64,000 nucleotides of DNA from Dermatophilaceae bacterium Soc4.6 (GTDB taxonomy: Bacteria > Actinomycetota > Actinomycetes > Actinomycetales > Dermatophilaceae): NCBI GenBank assembly GCA_039889245.1, contig JAZGVH010000002.1:4588001-4652000 (forward strand), read 5' to 3'. A model generated the notes under the pieces. The model worked only from the letters and a program-made list of their open reading frames with translations, ran no database searches and was not told where the DNA came from. This document shows positions 1-9,477 of the stretch, one piece after another; the stretch's first letter is position 1; each line of letters begins with the position of its first letter. The translations under genes were made by a program, and so were the position numbers.

Positions 1-1
1 A

Positions 2-742
2 CCCAACGCGCGGGCGCGCGACGCCGTACGCGGTGTGGCCCGCGCGCAGGCCGGTCTGCTCAACGAGGTGTCCCTGACCGTGGCGAGCAGGACCCCGCAC
101 CCGGAGGAGACGACCGCCTGGCTCACCTGGGCCGACCACATCGACCGCGACATCGACACGGCGACCGCCTGCGTGCAGGCCGTCGAACAGAGTCGCAAGC
201 TCAACCCGCTCGCGCTCGCCAGCCCCACCGTGCACCACGGACTGGCTGACGCGCTCGGTCGCCTCGATCGGTGTCTCGCCGCCGTTCGCGCCCTCCTGAA
301 CGTCATCGCCCACCAGGTGCCGCCCACCGTGGACACCGCCGAGCGCGCCGTCGCCGTCGAGCTGAGGCGGGCGTTCGCCGTGGTCTTGGACGACCTCGCC
401 GGCGGCCTGCGCTCCTATGCCGACCTGATCGACGCCGAGTACGGCCCGAGCCCAGCCGAACGGGTCGACGAGGTCTTCCAGTGCACCCTCGACGTCGTAC
501 GCGAGAGCCGAGCCGTGGTCACCGAGCTGATGCTGGTCGACGTCGACCCGCGCCAGCACGCAGACCTCTGGATGCTCCAGGGTTCGGTGCTCTCCGGGGT
601 CGAGCACGTCCTGCGGCAGCTCGACCTCGAGCACCCCGGACACCGCACCGAAGCGTGGCTCGCGCGCGGGGCCACCCCTCTCAACCCCCAGACCTCGCAG
701 GCCTGGCGCACCGTGCGCCGCTCGCTCACACGAAGCCCCTGA
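2..742 (+). CDS. Unrecognised protein, 5' end outside the window
   Basis: The frame is open from the first bases of the window and ends in a TGA, so the gene probably starts upstream. An internal GTG at 35 could start a 235-residue protein, but the codons before it also read as coding. The product is Ala/Leu/Arg-rich and looks mostly helical. I see no signal peptide, membrane segment, cysteine cluster or catalytic motif, and I do not recognise the family. Downstream lies the end of an oppositely oriented gene remnant, so it does not share an operon with anything to its right. Confidence 0.6.
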   Translation, partial: PNARARDAVRGVARAQAGLLNEVSLTVASRTPHPEETTAWLTWADHIDRDIDTATACVQAVEQSRKLNPLALASPTVHHGLADALGRLDRCLAAVRALLNVIAHQVPPTVDTAERAVAVELRRAFAVVLDDLAGGLRSYADLIDAEYGPSPAERVDEVFQCTLDVVRESRAVVTELMLVDVDPRQHADLWMLQGSVLSGVEHVLRQLDLEHPGHRTEAWLARGATPLNPQTSQAWRTVRRSLTRSP

Positions 743-902
743 GCCAGCTGGTCCACCGAGCGCTACCGCAGCTGACCGGGCCACCACCGCCCAAGGACCG
801 CCGACCGCGCGCATGAGGCCGCGCGAAGGAGGCCGGAGGCCACCCCGAGCGCACTGCCTGGCCCGGGCCGGCACGCCGTCGGTCCGCCGTGTCACGTGAT
901 GG

Positions 903-1195
903 CTCAGACGATGGCGCCCTTGTTGCGGGGTAGCCCACGGCGTCCGGCGGGTAGTCGGAGCAGTTCAGACGGGTGCTCGAGCTGCACTGGTACGACGAGG
1001 CACAGCCGGCCTTGCCCGACGCGTTGCCGGCCGGGGTGGCCTCGAGTCGGACGGCGTCGGCGTCGGAGCCGACAGGGGCCTTCTCCGTACCGCTGCCGGA
1101 GCAGGTCGGGTTGCTGCTGCCGACGGTGGGGAAGACGTTCCACGTGCACGCCGGGGAACAAGCGTCGGCCTGAACGGGGATCGTCGTCGTCTAAC
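903..1195 (-). pseudogene. Remnant of a small cysteine-rich, probably secreted protein
   Basis: On the minus strand an open stretch follows a TAG at about 1194-1196. It has no start codon, but reads as a Ser/Thr/Gly-rich polypeptide with about six cysteines (for example ACSPACTW and GCASSYQCSSS). This composition suits a disulfide-bonded exported protein. Near 920 the natural ending (YPRNKGAIV then stop) lies one frame away, as if a C were lost from a C-run. With no start and a likely frameshift, I call it a remnant. The family is not recognised, and other frames here are also open, so this is tentative. Confidence 0.3.
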
Positions 1196-1227
1196 CCGGA
1201 CCGGCAACCTAGGGGGTGGGGTCATGA

Positions 1228-1263
1228 CTGCAGCCCCGCACCTGTGGGGGTGTGGGGCTGCAG
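1228..1263 (-). terminator. Strong hairpin 12 bp past the broken phosphoesterase gene
   Basis: CTGCAGCCCCGCACC and GGTGTGGGGCTGCAG pair with one mismatch around a short G-rich loop, immediately downstream of the minus-strand stop at 1276. There is no clear U-run, as is common for actinomycete terminators. Confidence 0.6.
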
Positions 1264-1275
1264 GGGGATGGGTCC

Positions 1276-3994
1276 TTAGCCGTCGGACTTTTCGAGTGCC
1301 TGGCCGGGGAGGGTGGTGACCTGGTCGGGGGTCAGGACGGTGCGGTCGCCGGGGTAGGGCCGGGTGTAGCTGTGGGTGGCGTACCAGTCGGCCCGGTTGA
1401 GCGCGGCGGGGTTGGCCCGGTCGGGCCCGCTCCAGTCCTGCTTGGAGGACCAGGTGGTCCACGCCTTAGCCAAGGTCTTGGCTGCAGCGGGCGCAGCGGG
1501 GGCGGCGGGGGTGCCGTTGAGGGTGTCCAGGGGGATCTGGTTGGGCCGAGCGGTGTAGGGCGCGAAGTGGGGCTTGTTGGTGAACGCGTCGAACATCGGC
1601 TGGGCGGCCAGGTCCATCTGGGTCATCGGGGGCAGGCCGAGGATCTGCTCGATAGTGCGCACGATGTTGAGCTGGGTGTAGTACGTGCTGACGACGGCGC
1701 CTGCCTGCGGGCGGCCGACGCCCGCGGCGACGTCTTGGCGTACGGGCTCCAGACCAGGGCCGGTTGGCGGTGCCCGTCGACGTGGTCGACGCCGGCCTGG
1801 CTGTCGTCTTCCATCACGAACACAGCGGAGTCCTTGCCGTGCGTGGAGTGGGAGATCGCGTCGATGATCCGCCCGACGGCGAGGTCGTTGTCAGCGACCA
1901 TGGCCGATGGGGTCGGCTCGGTGGGGTCGGTGCCCGCGGTGTGGTCGGCGGGCAGGGTCAGGATGTTCAGCCGCGGCAGGGTGTTGGAGCGGTCGGCCTG
2001 GTGCAGGTCCTTGATGAACAGGTCGGCGCGGTACTGGTCGGGGACCTGGAGCTGGAACCCGGGGAAGGCCGGGTGCAGGATGCTGGTCAGCGATGGCACG
2101 TCGGTGGACGCGTGGTACTGGTTCGCCGGGATCGTGGCCGGCTGCCCGGCTTCGAGAGCCTTGGTGTTCTGGTACCACTGGGTCCAGGTGTGGGTGTCGC
2201 TGTGGCCGGCGCGGTCAGTCCAGTTGTTGGTGTACTCGCCCCAGCCCTTGGCGCTGACGCCGTGCCTGGCGGCGTTGTCCCACAGGAAGCCGGTGGCGCC
2301 GTAGGCCAGGGCGTCGCCGCCGTTGTAGGGGTAGCTGCGGTCGTAGTTGCCGATCGACCGGGTGAGGTACTCGTCCACGGTGGCCTGGGTCAGCCACTGG
2401 TGCCCGTCGGCGGACATGGTGCCGGAGGAGTAGGTGTTGTCCAGCAGCGGCCCGGCGGCGGCCAGGGCGTGATGGTTGGGGGTGGTCTTGCCGCCGAACT
2501 CCGCCAGGGACGGGTCGCCGTTCCCTCGGGGGGCGTCACCCAGGACCTGGTCGTAGGTGCGGTTCTCCTTGATGATCATGAACACGTGCTTGATCGTCGA
2601 CGGGTCACCGTCGCGGCGCGGCACGGCCACGGCGTCCCGCTTACCGCCGGTGCCGGGGGCCAAATCGGTCTGGGCGGCCGTCCACTGGTTGTTGGCCCAT
2701 ACCGCCTTGGTGTACGCGGGGAGCTGCTGGCGGCTGGGTGTGGGGACCGTGCTGATCATGCCGAGGTCGGAGTACACCGTGTGAGCGCCGCTGGCGTCGG
2801 GGGCACCGAGGGACCCCACGCCCTTCTGGGCAGCGACGACCATCTGCCGCAGGGCGGAGTCGTACACGACGGTGCCCGGGTACCAGCCCGTCGGGACCAG
2901 CCCCTCGAACGTGGCCGGGGTGTTCTGGTTCTTGTACTCGTAGATCGCGACCGCGTTGGCCTGACCGAGGCTGACGGCCAGGTGGGTCTCGTCGAGCATG
3001 GTCAGCGACGTCGGGGAGCTACCCACCGGGGCACCGGGCAGCGGGTTGACATTGATGGTCTGTCCGACCTTGCCGTGCTTGGGGTCGAGGACCGAGACCG
3101 TGTCAGAGTTGGAGTTGGCCACGAACACGTCACCGTCGTGGACCAGCAGAGCTGAAGGAGCCAGGCCCGTGCTGTAGCTGCGAACCACCTTCGAGGTGGC
3201 CAGGTCGACCTCCGAGACGGTACCCGTCGACGGCGACCCGTCGCGGGTGTTGGCGACGATGTCGGTGCCGTAAGAACTGTTGGTCCGGTCACCCGGCTTG
3301 GCAGTGCGCCCGCCCTGGTTGGCCACGAACGCGTGACCTGCCTGGACCACGACGTCGCGGGGAGCGTTACCGACCGGGATCTGGCGGATCACCGCGCCCG
3401 TGGCGGCGTCCAGCACGGCCAGGGTGTTGACGCCGTTAAGGGTGGCCAGGATCTGCTTGCCGCCGGGCGCCAACGCCAGTCCGGCCGGAATGGGGTCCCT
3501 GCCGTTGGCTCCAGGCAGGGCGATCGTGACCGGGTTGGACAAGGTGCCGTCGTCAGCGACGGTGAACTTCACCAGATTGCGTGGCTGGGCCGCCCACAGG
3601 GTCTAGCCGTCCTTGGAGTACAGCAAGCCCCCGTACGAGGCGCCCGAGCCCTGCGCGGGGCTGATCTGCTGCAGAACCTTGTGGCCGACGAGGTCGGTGA
3701 CGGTGAACTCGCCCTTGCCGTCCCACGTCTCGTTGACCGCGGTCCGCCCGTTCGGGGCCACGGCCATCACCATGGGCCGTCCTGACTGTTCGGTGCTGAT
3801 CCCTGCCGAGTGATCCTCTGGTTCGTGGCGGTCAGGACCGACCCGTCCGCTTGCCGCCCGATCAAGGCGTCCCCCCACCCGTGCATGACCGCGCCATACG
3901 CGCCGCCCGCGACGACCGCGACCGTCAACGCGGCCGCGGGTACCGCGACCCCCTTCCGCATCCGCCTGGGGTTCATGTTCCTGCTCATGCTCAT
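1276..3994 (-). pseudogene. YncE-type propeller / phosphoesterase fusion, broken in three places
   Basis: Pieced together, this is a roughly 900-residue protein of the bifunctional YncE-family/alkaline-phosphatase-family type. It has an N-terminal membrane or signal segment (VAVPAAALTVAVVAGGAYG), a seven-bladed-propeller half with repeats such as PSALLVHDGDVFVANSNSDTV, and a C-terminal PF04185-type phosphoesterase half (IIKENRTYDQVLGD, metal site near VMEDDSQAGVDHVDGHRQP). Start: ATG at 3994 with AAGGAG 7 bp upstream. The reading is broken by a one-base deletion near 3800, a TAG at 3603-3605 where Lys would fit (SKDG-stop-TLWAAQP), and a one-base deletion near 1731, after which the correct C-terminus resumes. 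Such proteins are exported phosphate-ester hydrolases. Three lesions suggest decay, though indel errors could explain two of them. Confidence 0.8.
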
Positions 3995-4662
3995 CCTCTG
4001 CTCCTTCGCCTGTTCCAGCAGCGCCCAAGATGGGCGCGGACTCGGTCTGCGTCTCAACCACTGCCACGACTAGCCGGTCAGCGTTGAACCGACCACGGCA
4101 CGGCGTGACCGACCCTCACCCTTCTCGTGGACGCTTGCGGGCAGGTGAGTCGGACATGAACGGGGAGGGAAGGTTCGGGCCCGTACAGGTCAAGGGATCC
4201 CCTGCCGAAGGTTGCGCTCAGCGCCCGGACGGCCACCCCGTCCCGATACCGCCCCCGGTCATGGGGCCGTCATCGGCCGGTTCGCACCGCGGTGCTCAGC
4301 TCGCAGGGCATGTCCAGCCCGCCCGGCCCAGACGACACCGCCGCCGTCCCAGGGCCTTATGGCGGCACACGAAGCTGGCGCCAAGGAGGGAAGGCGGCTC
4401 AGATATGTCTGCCGTTCGAGAGGCCCACCAGCGGGTTACGCCCCGCCCCGTCAGCCGAAAGCTGCAGCCGATGGCTCTCACGAATCGTGCACACCATGGA
4501 CATTTTGGAGTGCTGAACTCGACGTCCTACTGGCCCTCGCCAGGTGAACATCCCCCGTTCACCTTGCCGTCACCCGCCGTGCGGGGCTTGCTCAGATGCC
4601 GTCTGTACGTTCGGCCGGCGGTCGCGCGGGCGTGGCCGTCACTCCCGTCGAAAGGAACCACC
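3995..4662. other. Intergenic region between divergent phosphoesterase genes
   Basis: About 670 bp separate the start of the minus-strand propeller/phosphoesterase gene from the plus-strand phosphoesterase. I find no convincing gene here. The long open frame is GC-driven and lacks protein-like composition. The one clear feature is the PHO-box-like repeat at 4543-4578. Confidence 0.5.
4543..4578 (+). promoter_or_regulatory. PHO-box-like repeats upstream of the secreted phosphoesterase
   Basis: GTTCACCTTGC and CGTCACCCGCC stand as two adjacent 11-bp direct units (4557-4578), close to the actinomycete PhoP direct-repeat consensus. The first unit also forms a perfect 7-bp inverted repeat with GGTGAAC at 4543. 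The site is 85-105 bp before the phosphoesterase GTG, which suggests phosphate-starvation control. This is inferred from sequence only. Confidence 0.45.
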
Positions 4663-5091
4663 GTGCCCACTCGAGCACGTTCGAGGCGACTGGTCGTCGC
4701 TACCGCTGCCCTGGCCGCCGCCCTCCTGGCCGTGGCCGGCACCCCCACAGGTGCCGCCCTCGCCGCCGGCAGCGGCGCCGTCCCTGCCGTCAAGGTCGCC
4801 GCCAACCCGGTGCTCGGCAACTTCAAGCACCTCGTGGTGATCTACGAGGAGAACCACAGCTTCGACAACCTCTACGGCAACTGGCGCGACGTCCGCGGCA
4901 TCCCGGTCGAGGGGCTGAACCAGGCGGTCGGCGCCAACACCACCCAGGTGTCCCAGGACGGGCGAGCGTACGGCTGCCTCCTGCAGAACGACGTCAACCT
5001 CACGACGCCCCCGCTGTCGTCGAAGTGCGCCCAGGGGTCGAGCTCGGGCTCGACCGCCGGCACCACCTTCGACAGCCACTTCGTCAACTAG
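4663..5091 (+). pseudogene. 5' part of secreted phosphoesterase (PF04185), cut by IS1182-type element
   Basis: GTG start with AAAGGA eight bases upstream. Residues 1-35 form a Sec-type signal (basic RSRR, hydrophobic AALAAALLAVAG, Ala-rich cleavage region). The mature part opens with the family signature FKHLVVIYEENHSFDNLYG. Members of PF04185 (phospholipase C/acid phosphatase-like) hydrolyse phosphate esters outside the cell. The frame ends at a TAG formed by the CTAG target repeat of the inserted element, after the sequence DSHFVN. The rest of the protein resumes after the element at 6940 in the same frame. The protein cannot be made whole while the element is present. Confidence 0.85.
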
Positions 5092-6935
5092 GACCCTGCT
5101 GAACAAGGTGTGTTCGGAGGTCGGAGTCGTCATTCGGGGGTGACGGGGGCGCCGTCTGTCGGGTTCAGGACGCCTTGGACGGCGTTGATCCTGGGGGAGA
5201 CCCGAGCGGTCTTCGGTCGGTGTGAGGGGTACGAGGCGTTCGCGGGGCCGTCAGGGGTGGGGGTGGGGGGGTTCTGCCTCCCCTGTGGGCTCAGGCGACG
5301 ACCCAAGCTCCGTCGGTGCGGGTCAGGCCGAGATTGAGCAGCCGGCGCAGGTTCAGGGCTGCGCTGCGGGTGTGGAGCCAGGCATTGTTCTTCCGCACAC
5401 CGCGGTAGCGAACCCGACGGTTCCTCCCCGCCACGAGCCACGCGATCGAGCGTTCCACCATCGGCCGGTGCTGGCGGTAATCCGCTTGCCAGGCAGGGTC
5501 CTTCGCGCGCTGACGATGCTCACGTAGCAGCGTGTGATGCCGGTGTAGCTGCAGGGCCCGGCCCCTCTTCGCGGTGGTGCACCGGGCACGCAAGGGACAG
5601 CCGACGCAGCCGACCCCGAACGTGACGCTGCGCGCTGGCGTAATCGGGCGGGTCAGGCCGTTGGGGCAGGTCGCGGTCCCGGCCTGCTCATCGACGATGA
5701 AGTCGTCCAAGGTGAACCCACCCTCGACCGCGGGCTTGAGCGGGCCGGGCTTGACCAGCGGACGCCGCCCCGCCGCAGTGATCTTCTCGAGCGCGTCACC
5801 CGTGGCGTACGCACTGTCACCGAGGACGTCGACGACCTGCCCCTCGCGGAGATCGTCCGCGGCGGGCAGGGTGTCGTCCGCGTCCATCAGCCGCATCCCC
5901 GTCGCCCCGTCCGGCGCGAGCGGGCCAGCACCCTTGGTCAGCTCGCACGCGGTCGTGATCCCGGTCTCGGGCTCGACCGCGACGTGCGCCTTGAAGCCGT
6001 CCTGACGCCGGTGCACCGTCTTGTGGATGTGCCGGGCCTCGGGGTCCACCACGCTGATGACCCGATCCGGGGCGACCCGGCGAGCGATCCGCCACCGGCC
6101 GTCGGTCCCGTCCGACCCTGGTGCGGGCTCCACGTCCTGCCCCGCGATCAACGCCAGCAACGCGACCGCCTCGGCGCCGGCCTCGTCGAGGTCCCACCCG
6201 GACACGACCTCCAAAAGCGCCAGGGCGTCCCGCACCAGCGCATCGACCAGCACCGCCCGCGCTTCCTTGTCGTCCCATGCGATCTGAGGCTTACCCGGGT
6301 CGTCGTAGTCATGCGCCGAGCAGACCTCATCCACGACGTCACTCGCCCCCGGAACCAGCCGGGCGACCCTGCGGATCACCGCGACCAGCTGCGTCACCGT
6401 GTCCTGCGTCGCGACCGCATCATCCAACGCGGTCGAGTCCAGCGCCCGCCGGTTCTTCCCCGTCAACACCCCCGTCTCAGCCACTACCGCCTTGACCGCG
6501 TCGAAGATCCGGTGCGGGGACGGGCTGGCCGCCAACCGCTTCCGCCAGTACGTCAACGTCGACGGGTCGAACCCTCCATGCCCCACCGGCAGGCCACACG
6601 CCACCTTCCACCGCAGATCCGTCCGCAACGCCGCCATCGCCTCCCGATCCGAGAGCCCATGCAACGACTGCAACACCATCACCGACGCCGCGACATCCAC
6701 CGGCACCGACGGGCGACCCAACCGCGACGGGAACAGATCCGCGAACATCGCCTCCGGGAACAACACCCGCCTCTGCTGCGCCAACAACCCGAACACGCTG
6801 CCCTCATCGACCAGGTGCCCAGCGACCGACTCAGCATCCAACAGCTCACGCGCATCAAGCGGACGACCCTGCATACCCCATGATCTCAACCCACGACAGG
6901 CCGGACCAGGACGACACACCTTATTCAGCAGTCTC
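5092..6935 (-). mobile_element. IS1182-family insertion sequence, copy 1
   Basis: An element of about 1.84 kb with terminal inverted repeats GGACCCTGCTGAACAAGG (left) and, read inward from the right, GGAGACTGCTGAATAAGG. It is flanked on both sides by CTAG (5088-5091 and 6936-6939), the 4-bp target duplication. One transposase gene reads right to left. A closely related second copy lies at 44455-46299 with the same ends and the same CTAG flanks. This copy splits the secreted phosphoesterase gene. Confidence 0.9.
5291..6874 (-). CDS. IS1182-family transposase
   Basis: Apparently intact, 527 residues from ATG 6874 (MQGRPLDARELLD). The N-terminal DUF772-like helical region (SVPVDVAASVMVLQSLHGLSDREAM) precedes a DDE transposase core. 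Candidate catalytic acids are in ALDSTALDD and VVDVLGDSAYATGDALEK, with the last in the region around MVERSIAWLV. A cysteine cluster (CVGCPLRARC) sits before the C-terminus, as is usual in the family. It acts on its own element ends and would also mobilise copy 2. The ORF track frame continues upstream to 6919, but 6874 matches the start in copy 2. Confidence 0.9.
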   Translation of the reverse strand: MQGRPLDARELLDAESVAGHLVDEGSVFGLLAQQRRVLFPEAMFADLFPSRLGRPSVPVDVAASVMVLQSLHGLSDREAMAALRTDLRWKVACGLPVGHGGFDPSTLTYWRKRLAASPSPHRIFDAVKAVVAETGVLTGKNRRALDSTALDDAVATQDTVTQLVAVIRRVARLVPGASDVVDEVCSAHDYDDPGKPQIAWDDKEARAVLVDALVRDALALLEVVSGWDLDEAGAEAVALLALIAGQDVEPAPGSDGTDGRWRIARRVAPDRVISVVDPEARHIHKTVHRRQDGFKAHVAVEPETGITTACELTKGAGPLAPDGATGMRLMDADDTLPAADDLREGQVVDVLGDSAYATGDALEKITAAGRRPLVKPGPLKPAVEGGFTLDDFIVDEQAGTATCPNGLTRPITPARSVTFGVGCVGCPLRARCTTAKRGRALQLHRHHTLLREHRQRAKDPAWQADYRQHRPMVERSIAWLVAGRNRRVRYRGVRKNNAWLHTRSAALNLRRLLNLGLTRTDGAWVVA

Positions 6936-8288
6936 CTAGCCGTTCTCGATCAACACCTACATCCCACCGACCGCCACCACCTGCCCCGCGCCGGGAGTGT
7001 TCGCCCCCAACGGCGTCAAGGCCGGCTCGGGGCTGCCGGGTGGCTGCACCCGCGACATCGTGCACCGCTTCTACCAGGAGCAGTACCAGATCGACGGGGG
7101 CAAGCAGGACCGCTACGTCACCGGCAGCGACGCCGCCGGGCTGACCATGGGCACCTACGACACGCGCACGACCCCGGTCTACCGCTACCTCCACCAGAGC
7201 GGGGCACCGAAGTACGTCGTGGCCGACCACTTCTTCCAGGCCGCCTTCGGCGGGTCGTTCCTTAACCACCAGTACCTCGTGGCCGCCCAGGCACCGACGT
7301 ACACCTGCGTGGACACGGCCGCGGTGTGCTCCGCCAACGACCTGCACTCCGTGGTCGACACGAACGGGATGCCGACGACCTACCCGCTCTACTCTCCGAC
7401 CTCCACCGTGAAGGACGCCCAGCTGACGCAGGCCTGCGCGCAGGGCACGACGAACCCCTCCGTGGCCTGCGGTGACAACGCCGTCAACACGATCCAGCCG
7501 CTGTCGCAGCCGTTTGCCCCGGGCACGATCCCGGCCAAGCGGCTCCAGGTCGACGACGCGACCACGGCGAAGAACATCGGCGACACGATGACTGCCGCCG
7601 ACGTGTCGTGGAACTGGTACTCCGGTGGCTGGGACAACGCGGCCGGCAACACGACCGGTCTCGGCTGGACCAACGGCGCGACCCCCGGCACGTGCGCCGA
7701 CCCGAACGCCATCCCAGGCAACTACCCCTACTGCCCTGACAAGCTCTTCCAGTTCCACCACCAGCCCCTCAACTACTTCAGCAACTACGCCGAGGGTGGC
7801 CCCGGCCGCAGCCACCTGCAGGACGAGAAGAACTTCATCGCCTCGGCCCAGGGCGGCACCCTGCCACAGGTCAGCTTCGTCAAGCCGGTGGGCGAGGAGA
7901 ACGAGCACCCCGGGTACGCCAGCACCACCAACGGTGAGAGCCACCTGGTCGACCTGCTGAAGGCCGTCACCAGCGGCCCCCAGGCGAAGGACACGCTGGT
8001 CGTCGTGACCTACGACGAGTTCGGCGGGCAGTGGGACCACGTCTCGCCACCCAGCGCCGCCACCGGTGCCCCGGCCGGCACGACCGACCTCTACGGTCCG
8101 GGGACGCGGATCCCGGCCCTCGTCGTGTCCGCGGGGCTCCCGCACAGCGGGGTCGCGAAGACGACCTTCGACACGACGTCGATCATGGCCACCATCGAGC
8201 GCGGCTTCGGGGCCGCCGCGGTCGCCACCCGCGACGCGTCGGTGTCTGACCTGCGCAGCACGCTCACCGCCGCCGGGGTCTCCCTGAA

Positions 8289-8302
8289 CCCCCCCCCCCC
8301 CC
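8289..8302 (+). repeat. Run of 14 cytosines near the 3' end of the phosphoesterase gene
   Basis: Fourteen consecutive C residues encode a short proline run. Such homopolymers slip during replication and are also error-prone in sequencing, so the reading frame after this point is not secure. Confidence 0.9.
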
Positions 8303-8310
8303 GCGACCCG

Positions 8311-8340
8311 GGCCGGTCACCGCAGCCGCGGTGGCCGGCC
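8311..8340 (+). terminator. GC-rich hairpin after the phosphoesterase
   Basis: GGCCGGTCACCGC and GCGGTGGCCGGCC pair over 13 positions with one G-T pair and a 4-base loop. It lies between the phosphoesterase and the following HTH gene copy. Confidence 0.5.
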
Positions 8341-8413
8341 GGGGCGCCGCTGGGCTCCACACGACTAGTCGGATCGGTCCGGGGTCATCCCTCGCGACCC
8401 GGGGCACGAGAGA

Positions 8414-8879
8414 ATGGTTCTCATGAGGGCTGTCGCGGTCGATCTACCCCGGGTCTCAGGCCGCCACAAGACTCACGCCCTGGCCTCTGCGCGCCGAGCG
8501 CGGGCGATCCAGCTGGTGACCGAAGGCCACACCTACCAGCAGGTCGCCGACCAGATGGGCTACAGCAACCGGGGCACCGTGCACCCTCTGGTGCGGACAG
8601 CCCTCATGAACGAGACCGTCGACTCCGTCTCCGAGCTGCGTCGGCTCGACAGCGATCGCCTTGACGCGCTCCTCCGCAGCGTCTGGGATCAGGCGATGGG
8701 GGCCAGGAGCCCCGTCGAGTGCCGCGGGGCGCACCGTGGTTCTGCTGCCCCAGGAGCGCGCGGCCCTCGGACTCGACGAAGGCGCTCGTGCGGAGGTGAG
8801 GACATCGCACACCGCCAGGGCGGCGTCCCGAAGTCTTCCCCCCGGGTGGGCCCAAGGGTTACATTGCAAGGTCCGATAG
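8414..8879 (+). pseudogene. Small HTH protein gene, copy 1, internally deleted
   Basis: The first 95 or so residues (MVLMRAVAVDLPRVSGRH... to SVWDQAMG) match the intact copy at 11112-11564, including the predicted helix-turn-helix TYQQVADQMGYSNRGTVH. About 25 residues after DQAM are then missing and the frame shifts. The typical C-terminus (AGRTVVLLPQERAALGLDE) is found in another frame at about 8720-8780. A palindrome GAGAATGGTTCTC (8410-8422) overlaps the ATG, as in the other copies. Confidence 0.7.
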
Positions 8880-8913
8880 GGCAGCGGACATCGTCTCGCT
8901 GGAGGTCGATCTC

Positions 8914-9399
8914 ATGCAGAGAATCATGGAACGCCGACACGTCCTTCGTGCCGCGAGTGCCGCCGGAGCGGCGGCGGTTACAGGACTCGCGCTCACAGAC
9001 TCGGCTCGCGCCGATGACGGCGAAGGGGGCGACTCGGTCCTGGGCGCCTGGGTGGTCACCCACCGCGACGACCCGCCCGGTCCACCCAACATTGGAAAGT
9101 CGATCGTCACCGCCGCCCTCGGCGGAGCGCTGGAGAATGTGGAGATTGCCCCGCCTACCGGCGTCGGTGCGGGCGCGTGGCGGAGTCTGGGCGGCGGGAG
9201 GTTCCAGTCGGTGTTCCAGACCGGGGCTCCTGGCCAGACTGCGACCGACCCGGGCGTGATCGTCGAGGTCCGCCCCCGCGGCCGAGTCCACGGCAACACG
9301 ATGTCCGGGACGTACACCGTGAGGGCGTTGGACGCTGATAACGGAGCCGTGCTCTTCTCCGGGACAGGAACGTTTACCGGGATCCGGCTGATCCCCTGA
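8914..9399 (+). CDS. Tat-exported protein of unknown function
   Basis: 161 residues. ATG at 8914 with GGAGG-type site upstream (a second ATG at 8926 is possible). The N-terminus ERRHVLRAASAAGAAAVTGLALTDSARA carries a twin-arginine pair followed by a hydrophobic stretch and an Ala-x-Ala cleavage region, so export by the Tat system is likely. The mature part is Gly/Thr/Val-rich with alternating hydrophobic residues, consistent with a small beta-sandwich or barrel (for example GRVHGNTMSGTYTVRALD). No catalytic motif is visible, and I do not recognise a named family. It stands alone between a decayed HTH gene and an oppositely oriented hydrolase. Confidence 0.75.
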   Translation: MQRIMERRHVLRAASAAGAAAVTGLALTDSARADDGEGGDSVLGAWVVTHRDDPPGPPNIGKSIVTAALGGALENVEIAPPTGVGAGAWRSLGGGRFQSVFQTGAPGQTATDPGVIVEVRPRGRVHGNTMSGTYTVRALDADNGAVLFSGTGTFTGIRLIP

Positions 9400-9419
9400 T
9401 CCAGCCTCGCGAGTGGCGC

Positions 9420-9434
9420 ACCGGGCGACCCGGT
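9420..9434. terminator. Hairpin between convergent genes
   Basis: ACCGGG CGA CCCGGT is a perfect 6-bp stem lying between the ends of two convergent genes. It is placed where a bidirectional terminator would be expected, but is short. Confidence 0.35.
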
Positions 9435-9477
9435 ACCCGTCTCCACGCCTGTCGTGTAAACCCGCGGTCGTTGACCG

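Larger units (their letters stand above)
6940..8368 (+). pseudogene. 3' part of the secreted phosphoesterase
   Basis: Resumes directly after the element's right CTAG with PFSINTYIPPTATTCPAPGVF, in the same frame as the 5' part. It contains the C-terminal metal and active-site region of PF04185 (VVTYDEFGGQWDHVSPP). Removing the element plus one CTAG keeps the frame but leaves an in-frame TAG between FVN and PFS, so the gene was already interrupted at this codon, or the codon was altered at insertion. Near the 3' end a run of 14 C residues makes the final frame uncertain. In one frame the protein stops at 8366-8368 just past a hairpin; in the apparent frame it runs on into the next gene. Confidence 0.8.

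Noticed and set aside
1764-3155. A 463-codon plus-strand frame rich in Val and Gly
   Set aside because: Antisense shadow of the propeller/phosphoesterase gene.
8410-8422. Zur or Fur box
   Set aside because: The palindrome resembles metal-regulator sites, but is too short and occurs only with one gene family, so an own-operator reading is simpler.
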